Part shown: piece after piece, positions 43,401-56,795 of the stretch
Layout: each line of letters begins with the position of its first letter
Numbering within the stretch: the first letter of the stretch is position 1
DNA from: Ascarosepion bandense
Lineage: Eukaryota; Mollusca; Cephalopoda; Sepiida; Sepiidae
Direction: 5' to 3'
NCBI GenBank assembly: GCA_037127315.1
Contig: JBBBDQ010001270.1
Location: 5,526,001 to 5,590,000 of the forward strand
Length of the DNA stretch: 64,000 nt
Position numbers and translations under genes: made by a program
Notes under the pieces: model-generated
Told to the model about the DNA's origin: nothing
The model's input: the letters and a program-made list of their open reading frames with translations, nothing else
Databases searched by the model: none

Positions 43401-46313
43401 TTTGGTATGAAGGAGTCTGCTAGTCAGTGATTCAAAGGGTGCATACGTATGTAGAAATAAGCGAAGGACATCTTGAAAATTGGTTATTCGTATCTATGTT
43501 AAGACACAACGATGGCTTTTTGGACATATGTTTATATGAATATTTTACCTTCTTTTGGTGTGAAGGAGTCTGCTTGTCAGTGATTCAAAGGATGTATGCG
43601 TGTGTAGAAATAAGCGAAGGACATCTTGAAAATTGGTTATTCGTTTCTATGTTGAGGCACAACGATGGCCTTTTGGACATATGTTTATATGAATATTTTA
43701 CCTTCTTTTGGTGTGAAGGAGTCTGCTAGTCAGTGATTCAAAGGGTGCATACATGTGTAGAAATAAGCGAAGGACATCTTGAAAATTGGTTATTCGTTTC
43801 TATGTTGAGGCACAACGATGGCCTTTTGGACATATGTTTATATGAATATATTACCTTCTTTTGGTGTGAAGGAGTCTGCTAGTCAGTGATTCAAAGGGTG
43901 CATGCGTATGTAGAAATAAGCGAAGGACATCTTGAAAATTGGTTATTCGTTTCTATGTTGAGGCACAACGATGGCTTTTTGGACATATGTTTATATGAAT
44001 ATTTTACCTTCTTTTGGTGTGAAGGAGTCTGCTAGTCAGTGATTCAAAGGGTGCATACGTATGTATTAATAAGCGAAGGACATCTTGAAAATTGGTTATT
44101 CGTTTCTGTGTTGAGGCACAACGATGGCCTTTTGGACATATGTTTATATGAATATTTTACCTTCTTTTGGTGTGAAGGAGTCTGCTAGTCAGTGATTCAA
44201 AGGGTGCATACGTATGTAGAAATAAGCGAAGGATATCTTGAAAATTGGTTATAGGTTTCTGTGTTGAGGCACAACGATGGCCTTTTGGACATATGTTTAT
44301 ATGAATATTTTACCTTCTTTTGGTGTGAAGGAGTCTGCTAGTCAGTGACTCAAAGGGTGCATACGTATGTAGAAATAAGCGAAGGACATCTTGAAAATTG
44401 GTTATTCGTTTCTGTGTTGAGGCACAACGATGGCCTTTTGGACATATGTTTATATGAATATTTTACCTTCTTTTGGTGTGAAGGAGTCTGCTAGTCAGTG
44501 ATTCAAAGGGTGCGTACGTATGTAGAAATAAGCGAAGGACATCTTGAAAATTGGTTATTCGTTTCTGTGTTGAGGCACAATGATGGCCTTTTGGACATAT
44601 GTTTATATGAATATTTTTCCTTCTTTTGGTGTGAAGGAATCTGCTAGTCATCGATTCAAAGGGTGCATACGTATGTAGAAATAAGCGAAAGACATCTTGA
44701 AAATTGGTTATTCGTTTCTGTGTTGAGGCACAACGATGGCCTTTTGGACATATGTTTACATGAATATTTTACCTTCTTTTGGTGTTAAGGAGTCTGCTAG
44801 TCAGTGATTCAAAGGGTGCATACGTGTGTAGAAATAAGCGAAGGACATCTTGAAAATTGGTTATTCGTTTCTATGTTGAGGCACAACGATGGTCTTTTGG
44901 ACATATGTTTATATGAATATTTTACCTTCTTTTGGTGTGAAGGAGTCTGCTAGTCAGTGATTCAAAGGGTGCATACGTATGTAGAAATAAGCGAAGGACA
45001 TCTTGAAAATTGGTTATTCGTTTCTATGTTGAGGCACAACGATGGCCTTTTGGACATATGTTTATATGAATATTTTACCTTCTTTTGGTGTGAAGGAGTC
45101 TGCTAGTCAGTGATTCAAAGGGTGCATACGTGTGTAGAAATAAGAGAAGGACATCTTGATAATTGGTTATTCGTTTCTATGTTGAGGCACAACGATGGCC
45201 TTTTGGACATATGTTTATATGAATATTTTACCTTCTTTTGGTGTGAAGGAGTCTGCTAGTCAGTGATTCAAAGGGTGCATACGTATGTAGAAAAAAGCGA
45301 AGGACATCTTGAAAATTGGTTATTCGTTTCTATGTTGAGGCACAACGATGGCCTTTTGGACATATGTTTATATGAATATTTTACCTTCTTTTGGTGTGAA
45401 GGAGTCTGCTAGTCAGTGATTCAAAGGGTGCATACGTATGTAGAAATAAGCGAAGGACATCTTGAAAATTGGTTATTCTTTTCTATGTTGAGGCACAACG
45501 ATGGCCTTTTGGACATATGTTTATATGAATATTTTACCTTCTTTTGGTGTGAAGGAGTCTGCTAGTCAGTGATTCAAAGGGTGCATACGTATGTAGAAAT
45601 AAGCGAAGGACATCTTGAAAATTGGTTATTCGTTTCTGTGTTGAGGCACAACGATGGCCTTTTGGACATATGTTTATATGAATATTTTACCTTCTTTTGG
45701 TGTGAAGGAGTCTGCTAGTCAGTGATTCAAAGGGTGCATACGTATGTAGAAATAAGCGAAGGACATCTTGAAAATTGGTTATTCGTTTCTGTGTTGAGGC
45801 ACAACGATGGCCTTTTGGACATATGTTTATATGAATATTTTACCTTCTTTTGGTGTGAGGGAGTCTGCTAGTCAGTGATTCAAAGGGTGCATACGTATGT
45901 AGAAATAAGCGAAGGACATCTTGAAAATTGGTTATTCGTTTCTGTGTTGAGGCACAACGATGGCCTTTTGGACATATGTTTATATGAATATTTTACCTTC
46001 TTTTGGTGTGAAGGAGTCTGCTAGTCAGTGATTCAAAGGGTGCATACGTATGTAGAAATAAGCGAAGGACATCTTGATAATTGGTTATTCGTTTCTGTGT
46101 TGAGGCACAACGATGGCCTTTTGGACATATGTTTATATGAATATTTTACCTTCTTTTGGTGTGAAGGAGTCTGCTACTCAGTGATTCAAAGGGTGTATGC
46201 GTGTGTAGAAATAAGCGAAGGACATCTTGAAAATTGGTTATTCGTTTCTATGTTGAGGCACAACGATGGCCTTTTGGACATATGTTTATATGAATATTTT
46301 ACCTTCTTTTGGT
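40420..46313 (+). repeat. Two adjacent 2907-bp (19-monomer) higher-order repeats
   Basis: About a dozen rare variants recur exactly 2907 bp apart: TACATGTGTAG (40843/43750), GAATATATTACC (40937/43844), GTTATAGGTTTCTG (41341/44248), TCATCGATTC (41740/44647), AATAAGAGAAGG, AGAAAAAAGCG, ATTCTTTTCTATG, GTGAGGGAGTC and CTACTCAGTG. Only a few differences were noticed (for example GTATGTATTAATAAG at about 44060, GTGCGTACG at about 44511). A very recent segmental duplication, or an assembly duplication. Confidence 0.92.
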
Positions 46314-49300
46314 GTGAAGGAGTCTGCTAGTCAGTGATTCAAAGGGTGTATGCGTGTGTAGAAATAAGCGAAGGACATCTTGAAAATTGGTTATTCGTTT
46401 CTATGTTGAGGCACAACGATGGCCTTTTGGACATATGCTTATATGTATATTTTACCTTCTTTTGGTATGAAGGAGTCTGCTAGTCAGTGATTCAAAGGGT
46501 GCATACGTATGTAGAAATAAGCGAAGGACATCTTGAAAATTGGTTATTCGTTTCTATGTTGAGGCACAACGATGGCCTTTTGGACATATGTTTATATGAA
46601 TATTTTACCTTCTTTTGGTGTGAAGGAGTCTGCTAGTCAGTGATTCAAAGGGTGTATGCGTGTGTAGAAATAAGCGAAGGACATCTTGAAAATTGGTTAT
46701 ACGTTTCTATGTTGAGGCACAACGATGGCCTTTTGGACATATGTTTATATGAATATTTTACCTTCTTTTGGTATGAAGGTGTCTGCTAGTCAGTGATTCA
46801 AAGGGTGCATACGTATGTAGAAATAAGCGAAGGACATCTTGAAAATTGGTTATTCGTTTCTATGTTGAGGCACAACGATGGCCTTTTGGACATATGTTTA
46901 TATGAATATTTTACCTTCTTTTGGTGTGAAGGCGTCTGCTAGTCAGTGATTCGAAGGGTGTATGCGTGTGTAGAAGTAAGCGAATGACATCTTGAAAATT
47001 GGTTATTCGTTTCTATGTTGAGGCACAACGATGGCCTTTTGGACATATGTTTATATGAATATTTTACCTTCTTTTGGTGTGAAGGAGTCTGCTAGTCAGT
47101 GATTCAAAGGGTGCATACGTATGTAGAAATAAGCGAAGGACATCTTGAAAATTGGTTATTCGTTTCTATGTTGAGGCACAATGATGGCCTTTTGGACATA
47201 TGTTTATATGAATATTTTACCTTCTTTTGGTGTGAAGGAGTCTGATAGTCAGTGATTCAAAGGGTGCATACGTATGTAGAAATAAGCGAAGGACATCTTG
47301 AAAATTGGTTATTCGTATCTATGTTAAGACACAACGATGGCCTTTTGGACATATGTTTATATGAATATTTTACCTTCTTTTGGTGTGAAGGAGTCTGCTA
47401 GTCAGTGATTCAAAGGATGTATGCGTGTGTAGAAATAAGCGAAGGACATCTTGAAAATTGGTTATTCGTTTCTATGTTGAGGCACAACGATGGCCTTTTG
47501 GACATATGTTTATATGAATATTTTACCTTCTTTTGGTGTGAAGGAGTCTGCTAGTCAGTGATTCAAAGGGTGCATACGTGTGTAGAAATAAGCGAAGGAC
47601 ACCTTGAAAATTGGTTATTCGTTTCTATGTTGAGGCACAACGATGGCCTTTTGGACATATGTTTATATGAATATTTTAATTTCTTTTGGTGTGAAGGAGT
47701 CTGCTAGTCAGTGATTCAAAGGGTGCATACGTATGTAGAAATAAGCGAAGGACATCTTGAAAATTGGTTATTCGTTTCTATGTTGAGGCACAACGATGGC
47801 CTTTTGGACATATGTTTATATGAATATTTTACCTTCCTTTGGTGTGAAGGAGTCTGCTAGTCAGTGATTCAAAGGGTGCATACGTATGTAGAAATAAGCG
47901 AAGGACATCTTGAAAATTGGTTATTCGTTTCTGTGTTGAGGCACAACGATGGCCTTTTGGACATATGTTTATATGAATATTTTACCTTCTTTTGGTGTGA
48001 AGGAATCTGCTAGTCAGTGATTCAAAGGGTGCATACGTATGTAGAAATAAGCGAAGGACATCTTGAAAATTGTTTATTCGTTTCTGTGTTGAGGCACAAC
48101 GATGGCCTTTTGGACATATGTTTATATGAATATTTTACCTTCTTTTGGTGTGAAGGACTCTGCTAGTCAGTGATTCAAAGGGTGCATACGTATGTAGAAA
48201 TAAGCGAAGGACATCTTGAAAATTGGTTATTCGTTTCTGTGTTGAGGCACAACGATGGCCTTTTGGACATATGTTTACATGAATATTTTACCTTCTTTTG
48301 GTGTGAATGAGTCTGCTAGTCAGTGATTCAAAGGTTGCATACGTGTGTAGAAATAAGCGAAGGACATCTTGAAAATTGGTTATTCGTTTCTATGTTGAGG
48401 CACAACGATGGCCTTTTGGACATATGTTTATATGAATATTTTACCTTCTTTTGGTGTGAAGGAGTCTGCTAGTCAGTGATTCAAAGGGTGCATACGTATG
48501 TAGAAATAAGCGAAGGACATCTTGAAAATTGGTTATTCGTTTCTATGTTGAGGCACAACGATGGCCTTTTGGACATATGTTTATATGAATATTTTACCTT
48601 CTTTTGGTGTGAAGGAGTCTGCTAGTCAGTGATTCAAAGGGTGCATACGTATGTAGAAATAAGCGAAGGACATCTTGAAAATTGGTTATTCGTTTCTATG
48701 TTGAGGCACAACGATGGCCTTTTGGACATATGTTTATATGAATATTTTACCTTCTTTTGGTGTGAAGGAGTCTGCTAGTCAGTGATTCAAAGGGTGTATG
48801 CGTGTGTAGAAATAAGCGAAGGACATCTTGAAAATTGGTTATTCGTTTCTATGTTGAGGCACAACGATGGCCTTTTGGACATATGTTTATATGAATATTT
48901 TACCTTCTTTTGCTATGAAGGTGTCTGCTAGTCAGTGATTCAAAGGGTGCATACGTATGTAGAAATAAGCGAAGGACATCTTGAAAATTGGTTATTCGTT
49001 TCTATGTTGAGGCACAACGATGGCCTTTTGGACATATGTTTATATGAATATTTTACCTTCTTTTGGTGTGAAGGAGTCTGCTAGTCAGTGATTCGAAGGG
49101 TGTATGCGTGTGTAGAAGTAAGCGAAGGACATCTTGAAAATTGGTTATTCGTTTCTATGTTGAGGCACAACGATGGCCTTTTGGACATATGTTTATATGA
49201 ATATTTTACCTTCTTTTGGTGTGAAGGAGTCTGCTAGTCAGTGATTCGAAGGGTGTATGCGTGTGTAGAAGTAAGCGAAGGACATCTTGAAAATTGGTTA

Positions 49301-49559
49301 TTCGTTTCTATGTTGAGGCACAACGATGGCCTTTTGGACATATGTTTATATGAATATTTTACCTTCTTTTGGTATGAAGGAGTCTGATAGTCAGTGATTC
49401 AAAGGGTGCATACGTATGTAGAAATAAGCGAAGGACATCTTGAAAATTGGTTATTCGTATCTATGTTAAGACACAACGATGGCCTTTTGGACATATGTTT
49501 ATATGAATATTTTACCTTCTTTTGGTGTGAAGGAGTCTGCTAGTCAGTGATTCAAAGGA

Positions 49560-51800
49560 TGTATGCGTGTAGAAATAAGCGAAGACATCTTGAAAATTGG
49601 CTATTCGTTTCTATGTTGAGGCACAACGATGGCCTTTTGGAGCATATGCTTATATGAATATTTTACCTTCTTTTTGTGTGAAGTGAGTCTGCTAGTCAGT
49701 GATTCAAAGGTGCATACATGTGTGTAGAAATAAGCGAAGGACATCTTGAAAATTGGTTATTCGTTTCTATGTTGAGGCACAACGATGGCCTTTTGGACAT
49801 ATGTTTATATGAATATTTTTACCTTCTCTTTTGGGGTTGAGTCTGCTGGTCATATTCAAATGGGTATGTTTAAGGTAGAAATAAGCGAAGGACATCTTGA
49901 AAATTGGTTATTTTGTTTTCTGTGTTGAGGCAATAACGATGGCCTTTTTGGACATATGTTTACATGAATATTTTACCTTCTTTTTGTACGAGTTCATAGT
50001 CAGTGATTCAAAGGGTGCATACGTGTGTAGAAATAAGCTAGAAGACATCTTGAAAATTGGTTATTTCGTTTCTAAAGTGTTGAGGCACAACGATGGCCTT
50101 TTTGGACATATGTTTATATGAATATTTTACCTTCTCTTTTTGGTGTGAAGAGTTCACAGTCAGTGATTCAAAGGGTGCATACGTATGTAGAAATAAGCGA
50201 AGGACATCTTGAAAATTGGTTATTCGTTTTCATGTTGAGGCACAACGATGGCCTTTTTGGACATATGTTTATATGAATATTTTACCTTCTTTTTGGTGAA
50301 GGAGTCTGCTAGTCAGTGATTCAAAGGGTGGCGTGTGTAGAAACACAGAAGGACATCTTGAAAATTGGTTATTCGTTTCTATGTTGAGGCACAACGATGG
50401 CCTTTTGGACATATGTTTATATGAATATTTTACCTTCTTTTTGCTAGAAGGTGTTCAAGAAGCTGCATTCAAAGGGTGCATACGTATGTAGAAATAAGCG
50501 AAGGACATCTTGAAAATTGGTTATTCGTTTCTATGTTGAGGCACAACGATGGCCTTTTGGACATATGTTTATATGAATATTTTACCTTCTTTTGGTGTGA
50601 AGGAGTCTGCTAGTCAGTGATTCGAAGGGTGTGCGTGCAGAAGTAAGCGAAGGACATCTTGAAAATTGGTTATTCGTTTATGTTGAGGCACAACGATGGC
50701 CTTTGACATATGTTTATATGAATATTTTACCTTCTTTTGGTGTGAAGGAGTCTGCTAGTCAGTGATTCAAAGGGTGCATACGTGTGTAGAAATAAGCGAA
50801 GGACATCTTGAAAATTGGTTATTCGTTTCTATGTTGAGGCACAACGAGCGACCTTGGACATATGTTTATATGAATATTTTACCTTCTTTGGTGTGAAGGA
50901 GTCTGCTAGTCAGTGATTCAAAGGGTATACGTATGTAGAAATAAGCGAAGGACATCTTGAAAATTGGTTATTCGTTTCTGTGTTGAGGCACAACGATGGC
51001 CTTTTGGACATATGTTTACATGAATACTTGGCCTTCTTTTGGTGTGAAGGAGTCTGCTAGTCAGTGATTCAAAGGGTGCATACGTGTGTAGAAATAAGCG
51101 CGATATCTTGAAAATTGGTTATTCGTTTCTATGTTGAGGCACAACGATGGCCTTTTGGACATATGTTTATATGAATATTTTACCTTCTTTTGGTGTGAAG
51201 GAGTCTGCTAGTCATGATTCAAAGGGGTATACGTATGTAGAAATAAGCGAAGGACATCTGAAAAATTGGTTATTCGTTTCTATGTTGAGGCACAACGATG
51301 GCCTTTTTGGACATATGTTTATATGAATATTTTACCTCTTTTTGGTGTGAAGGAGTCTGCTAGTCAGTGATTCAAAGGGTGTATGCGTGTGTAGAAATAA
51401 GCGAAGGACATCTTGAAAATTGGTTATTCGTTTCTATGTTGAGGCACAACGATGGCCTTTTGGACATATGTTTATATGAATATTTTACCTTTCTTTGCTA
51501 TGAAGGTGTCTGCTAGTCATGATTCAAAGGGTGCATACGTATGTAGAAATAAGCGAAGGACATCTTGAAAATTGGTTATTCGTTCCTATGTTGAGGCACA
51601 ACGATGGCCTTTTGGACATATGTTTATATGAATATTTTACCTTCTTTTTGGTATGAAGGAGTCTGATAGTCAGTGATTCAAAGGGTGCATACGTATAGAA
51701 ATAAGCGAAGGACATCTTGAAAATTGGTTATTCGTATCTATGTTAAGACACAACGATGGCCTTTGACATGTTTATATGAATATTTTACCCTTCTTTTGGT
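49560..51800 (+). repeat. Indel-rich block 2 in the satellite
   Basis: Same character as block 1: many 1-6 bp indels, often at homopolymers (TTTTTGG for TTTTGG), between clean monomers. The 'TATCTATGTTAAGAC' marker here is 18 bp short of 15 monomers from its predecessor. Confidence 0.85.
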
Positions 51801-54800
51801 GTGAAGGAGTCTGCTAGTCAGTGATTCAAAGGATGTATGCGTGTGTAGAAATAAGCGAAGGACATCTTGAAAATTGGTTATTCGTTTCTATGTTGAGGCA
51901 CAACGATGGCCTTTTGGACATATGTTTATATGAATATTTTACCTTCTTTTGGTGTGAAGGAGTCTGCTAGTCAGTGATTCAAAGGGTGCATACGTGTGTA
52001 GAAATAAGCGAAGGACATCTTGAAAATTGGTTATTCGTTTCTATGTTGAGGCACAACGATGGCCTTTTGGACATATGTTTATATGAATATTTTAACTTCT
52101 TTTGGTGTGAAGGAGTCTGCTAGTCAGTGATTCAAAGGGTGCATACGTATGTAGAAATAAGCGAAGGACATCTTGAAAATTGGTTATTCGTTTCTATGTT
52201 GAGGCACAACGATGGCCTTTTGGACATATGTTTATATGAATATTTTACCTTCTTTTGGTGTGAAGGAATCTGCTAGTCAGTGATTCGAAGGGTGTATGCG
52301 TGTGTAGAAGTAAGCGAAGGGCATCTTGAAAATTGGTTATTCGTTTCTATGTTGAGGCACAACGATGGCCTTTTGGACATATGTTTATATGAATATTTTA
52401 CCTTCTTTTGGTGTGAAGGAGTCTGCTAGTCAGTGATTCAAAGGGTGCATACGTCTGTAAAAATAAGCGAAGGACATCTTGAAAATTGGTTATTCGTTTC
52501 TCTGTTGAGGCACAACGATGGCCTTTGGGACATATGTTTATATGAATATTTTACCTTCTTTTGGTATGAAGGAGTCTGATAGTCAGTGATTCAAAGGGTG
52601 CATACGTATGTAGAAATAAGCGAAGGACATCTTGAAAATTGGTTATTCGTATCTATGTTAAGACACAACGATGGCCTTTTGGACATATGTTTATATGAAT
52701 ATTTTACCTTCTTTTGGTGTGAAGGAGTCTGCTAGTCAGTGATTCAAAGGGTGCATACGTGTGTAGAAATAAGCGAAGGACATCTTGAAAATTGGTTATT
52801 CGTTTCTATGTTGAGGCACAACGATGGCCTTTTGGACATATGTTTATATGAATATTTTACCTTCTTTTGGTGTGAAGGAGTCTGCTAGTCAGTGATTCAA
52901 AGGGTGCATACGTATGTAGAAATAAGCGAAGGACATCTTGAAAATTGGTTATTCGTTTCTATGTTGAGGCACTACGATGGCCTTTTGGACATATGTTTAT
53001 ATGAATATTTTACCTTCTTTTGGTGTGAAGGAGTCTGCTAGTCAGTGATTCGAAGGGTGTATGCGTGTGTAGAAGTAAGCGAAGGACATCTTGAAAATTG
53101 GTTATTCGTTTCTATGTTGAGGCACAACGATGGCCTTTTGGACATATGTTTATATGAATATTTTACCTTGTTTTGGTGTGAAGGAGTCTGCTAGTCAGTG
53201 ATTCAAAGGGTGCATACGTATGTAGAAATAAGCGAAGGACATCTTGAAAATTGGTTTTTCGTATCTATGTTAAGACACAACGATGGCCTTTTGGACATAT
53301 GTTTATATGAATATTTTACCTTCTTTTGGTGTGAAGGAGTCTGCTAGTCAGTGATTCAAAGGGTGCATACGTATGTAGAAATAAGCGAAGGACATCTTGA
53401 AAATTGGTTATTCGTTTCTATGTTGAGGCACAACGATGGCCTTTTGGACATATGTTTATATGAACATTTTACCTTCCTTTGGTGTGAAGGAGTCTGCTAG
53501 TCAGTGATTCAAAGGGTACATACGTATGTAGAAATAAGCGAAGGACATCTTGAAAATTGGTTATTCGTTTCTGTGTTGAGGCACAACGATGGCCTTTTGG
53601 ACATATGTTTATATGAATATTTTACCTTCTTTTGGTGTGAAGGAGTCTGCTAGTCAGTGATTCAAAGGGTGCATACGTATGTAGAAATAAGCGAAGGACA
53701 TCTTGAAAATTGGTTATTCGTTTCTGTGTTGAGGCACAACGATGGCCTTTTGGACATATGTTTATATGAATATTTTACCTTCTTTTGGTGTGAAGGAATC
53801 TGCTAGTCAGTGATTCAAAGGGTGCATACGTATGTAGAAATAAGCGAAGGACATCTTGAAAATTGTTTATTCGTTTCTGTGTTGAGGCACAACGATGGCC
53901 TTTTGGACATATGTTTATATGAATATTTTGCCTTCTTTTGGTGTGAAGGACTCTGCTAGTCAGTGATTCAAAGGGTGCATACGTATGTAGAAATAAGCGA
54001 AGGACATCTTGAAAATTGGTTATTCGTTTCTGTGTTGAGGCACAACGATGGCCTTTTGGACATATGTTTATATGAATATTTTACCTTCTTTTGGTGTGAA
54101 GGAGTCTGCTAGTCAGTGATTCAAAGGGTGCATACGTATGTAGAAATAAGCGAAAGACATCTTGAAAATTGGTTATTCGTTTCTGTGTTGAGGCACAACG
54201 ATGGCCTTTTGGACATATGTTTACATGAATATTTTACCTTCTTTTGGTGTGAAGGAGTCTGCTAGTCAGTGATTCAAAGGGTGCATACGTGTGTAGAAAT
54301 AAGCGAAGGACATCTTGAAAATTGGTTATTCGTTTCTATGTTGAGGCACAACGATGGCCTTTTGGACATATGTTTATATGAATATTTTACCTTCTTTTGG
54401 TGTGAAGGAGTCTGCTAGTCAGTGATTCAAAGGGTGCATACGTATGTAGAAATAAGCGAAGGACATCTTGAAAATTGGTTATTCGTTTCTATGTTGAGGC
54501 ACAACGATGGCCTTTTGGACATATGTTTATATGAATATTTTACCTTCTTTTGGTGTGAAGGAGTCTGCTAGTCAGTGATTCAAAGGGTGCATACGTATGT
54601 AGAAATAAGCGAAGGACATCTTGAAAATTGGTTATTCGTTTCTATGTTGAGGCACAACGATGGCCTTTTGGACATATGTTTATATGAATATTTTACCTTC
54701 TTTTGGTGTGAAGGAGTCTGCTAGTCAGTGATTCAAAGGGTGCATACGTATGTAGAAATAAGCGAAGGACATCTTGAAAATTGGTTATTCGTTTCTGTGT

Positions 54801-56240
54801 TGAGGCACAACGATGGCCTTTTGGACATATGTTTATATGAATATTTTACCTTCTTTTGGTGTGAAGGAGTCTGCTAGTCAGTGATTCAAAGGGTGCATAC
54901 GTATGTAGAAATAAGCGAAGGACATCTTGAAAATTGGTTATTCGTTTCTGTGTTGAGGCACAACGATGGCCTTTTGGACATATGTTTATATGAATATTTT
55001 ACCTTCTTTTGGTGTGAACGAGTCTGCTAGTCAGTGATTCAAAGGGTGCATACGTATGTAGAAATAAGCGAAGGACATCTTGAAAATTGGTTATTCGTTT
55101 CTGTGTTGAGGCACAACGATGGCCTTTTGGACATATGTTTATATGAATATTTTACCTTCTTTTGGTGTGAAGGAGTCTGCTAGTCAGTGATTCAAAGGGT
55201 GCATACGTATGTAGAAATAAGCGAAGGACATCTTGAAAATTGGTTATTCGTTTCTGTGTTGAGGCACAACGATGGCCTTTTGGACATATGTTTATATGAA
55301 TATTTTACCTTCTTTTGGTGTGAAGGAGTCTGCTAGTCAGTGATTCAAAGGGTGCATACGTATATAGAAAGAAGCGAATGACATCTTGAAAATTGGTTAT
55401 TCGTTTCTGTGTTGAGGCACAACGATGGCCTTTTGGACATATGTTTATATGAATATTTTACCTTCTTTTGGTGTGAAGGCGTCTGCTAGTCAGTGATTCA
55501 AAGGGTGCATACGTATGTAGAAATAAGCGAAAGACATCTTGAAAATTGGTTATTCGTTTCTGTGTTGAGGCACAACGATGGCCTTTTGGACATATATATT
55601 AACATGAATATTTTACCTTCTTTTGGTGTGAAGGAGTCTGCTAGTCAGTGATTCAAAGGGTGCATACGTGTGTAGAAATAAGCGAAGGACATCTTGAAAA
55701 TTGGTTATTCGTTTCTATGTTGAGGCACAACGATGGCCTTTTGGACATATGTTTATATGAATATTTTACCTTCTTTTGGTGTGAAGGAGTCTGCTAGTCA
55801 GTGATTCAATGTGTGCATACGTATGTAGAAATAAGCGAAGGACATCTTGAAAATTGGTTATTCGTTTCTATGTTGAGGCACAACGATGGCCTTTTGGACA
55901 TATGTTTATATGAATATTTTACCTTCTTTTGGTGTGAAGGAGTCTGCTAGTCAGTGATTCAAAGGGTGCATACGTATGTAGAAATAAGCGAAGGACATCT
56001 TGAAAATTGGTTATTCGTTTCTGTGTTGAGGCACAACGATGGCCTTTTGGACATATGTTTATATGAATATTTTACCTTCTTTTGGTGTGAAGGAGTCTGC
56101 TAGTCAGTGATTCAAAGGGTGCATACGTATGTAGAAATAAGCGAAGGACATCTTGAAAATTGGTTATTCGTTTCTGTGTTGAGGCACAACGATGGCCTTT
56201 TGGACATATGTTTATATGAACATTTTACCTTTTTTGGTGT

Positions 56241-56480
56241 AAATAACCTGCCCGCAAATTTTGTAAATGTATTTTTTGTACATTTGTATATATGCATAAT
56301 TTCATTTTTGATTTAATCCGTGTTTTATAAAAGAAAATTTACCAGCAGGTTATTAATACTGATATTAACTTTTTACAACGGGGAAAGAATGGGGTCAAGG
56401 AAATAAGAGATGGTAATTGACGTTGTGTTTAAATCGAGAAGAATATTTATTGTCAGGTGTCAAATAGTTATAACTAAAAT
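56241..56480. other. Right flank of the satellite, no gene seen
   Basis: The array ends abruptly at 56240 into non-satellite AT-rich sequence. Confidence 0.5.
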
Positions 56481-56509
56481 TTAACCCTCTAGGGCCATTC
56501 GTATCATAA
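56481..56509 (+). repeat. Orphan terminal repeat of the TTAA MITE
   Basis: TTAACCCTCTAGGGCCATTC then GTATCAT, identical to the left end of the element at 56570, 89 bp upstream of it. It is broken off at the 51-bp mini-element. Confidence 0.8.
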
Positions 56510-56560
56510 AGTGGGGGATCAGTTCTATATTGTTATGAAGTAATAAACAGATCCCCCACT
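56510..56560. mobile_element. 51-bp miniature inverted-repeat element, copy 2
   Basis: Perfect 11-bp terminal inverted repeats AGTGGGGGATC/GATCCCCCACT. Same length and ends as 21294-21344. Confidence 0.75.
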
Positions 56561-56573
56561 AATTACTACTTAA

Positions 56574-56795
56574 CCCTCTAGGGCCATTCGTATCATATTT
56601 GATACAGTATTTCCCTATGAGGAAACATTTGGTATTTCCCTATCAGGAAACATTTGGTATTCATTGACTGAGCAGTCAGTACTGCTTTCATTTGAAATTT
56701 ATAAAATATTTCTCTTAAAAAATTTTTCAGGAAAATATTTCTTTCAAGGCTTGTTTTAATACTGTATCAAATATGATACGAATGGCCATAGAGGT
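56574..56795. mobile_element. piggyBac-like MITE with TTAA target duplication
   Basis: Flanked by TTAA at 56570-56573 and 56796-56799. Terminal inverted repeats of 37 bp (56574-56610 and 56759-56795) have two mismatches: CCCTCTAGGGCCATTCGTAT then CATATTTGATACAGTAT. The interior has a duplicated TATTTCCCTAT(G/C)AGGAAA unit. TTAA duplications are the hallmark of piggyBac-type elements; no transposase inside. Confidence 0.85.

Larger units (their letters stand above)
30397..56240 (+). repeat. 153-bp satellite DNA array, about 169 head-to-tail monomers
   Basis: Using GAAGGAGTCTGCTAGTCAGT as phase marker, monomers start at 30397, 30550, 30703 and so on to 56089: a strict 153-bp period in one orientation over 25.8 kb. 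Monomers are highly similar. Three main variants occur: 'GTGTATGCGTGTGTAG' with TTCTATGTTGAGG, 'GTGCATACGTATGTAG' with TTCTGTGTTGAGG, and a rarer 'TATCTATGTTAAGAC' type. Because 153 is 51 codons, every frame is repeated in phase. The plus frame VIQR...CEGVC is stopped each time by a conserved TAG, and the minus frame by a conserved TAA. Apparent proteins are artefacts. A monomer near nucleosomal length, and the array size, are common for centromeric or heterochromatic satellites, but location is unknown. Confidence 0.98.

Noticed and set aside
39562..46330. Open frames of 80-100 residues in the satellite (for example 40520-40822, 43121-43423)
   Set aside because: They arise because the monomer is 51 codons and a point change removed the regular stop. 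They contain two repeats of the same satellite frame, with no independent sign of coding.
30397..56240. CRISPR array
   Set aside because: Repeats are directly adjacent with no unique spacers and the genome is eukaryotic.
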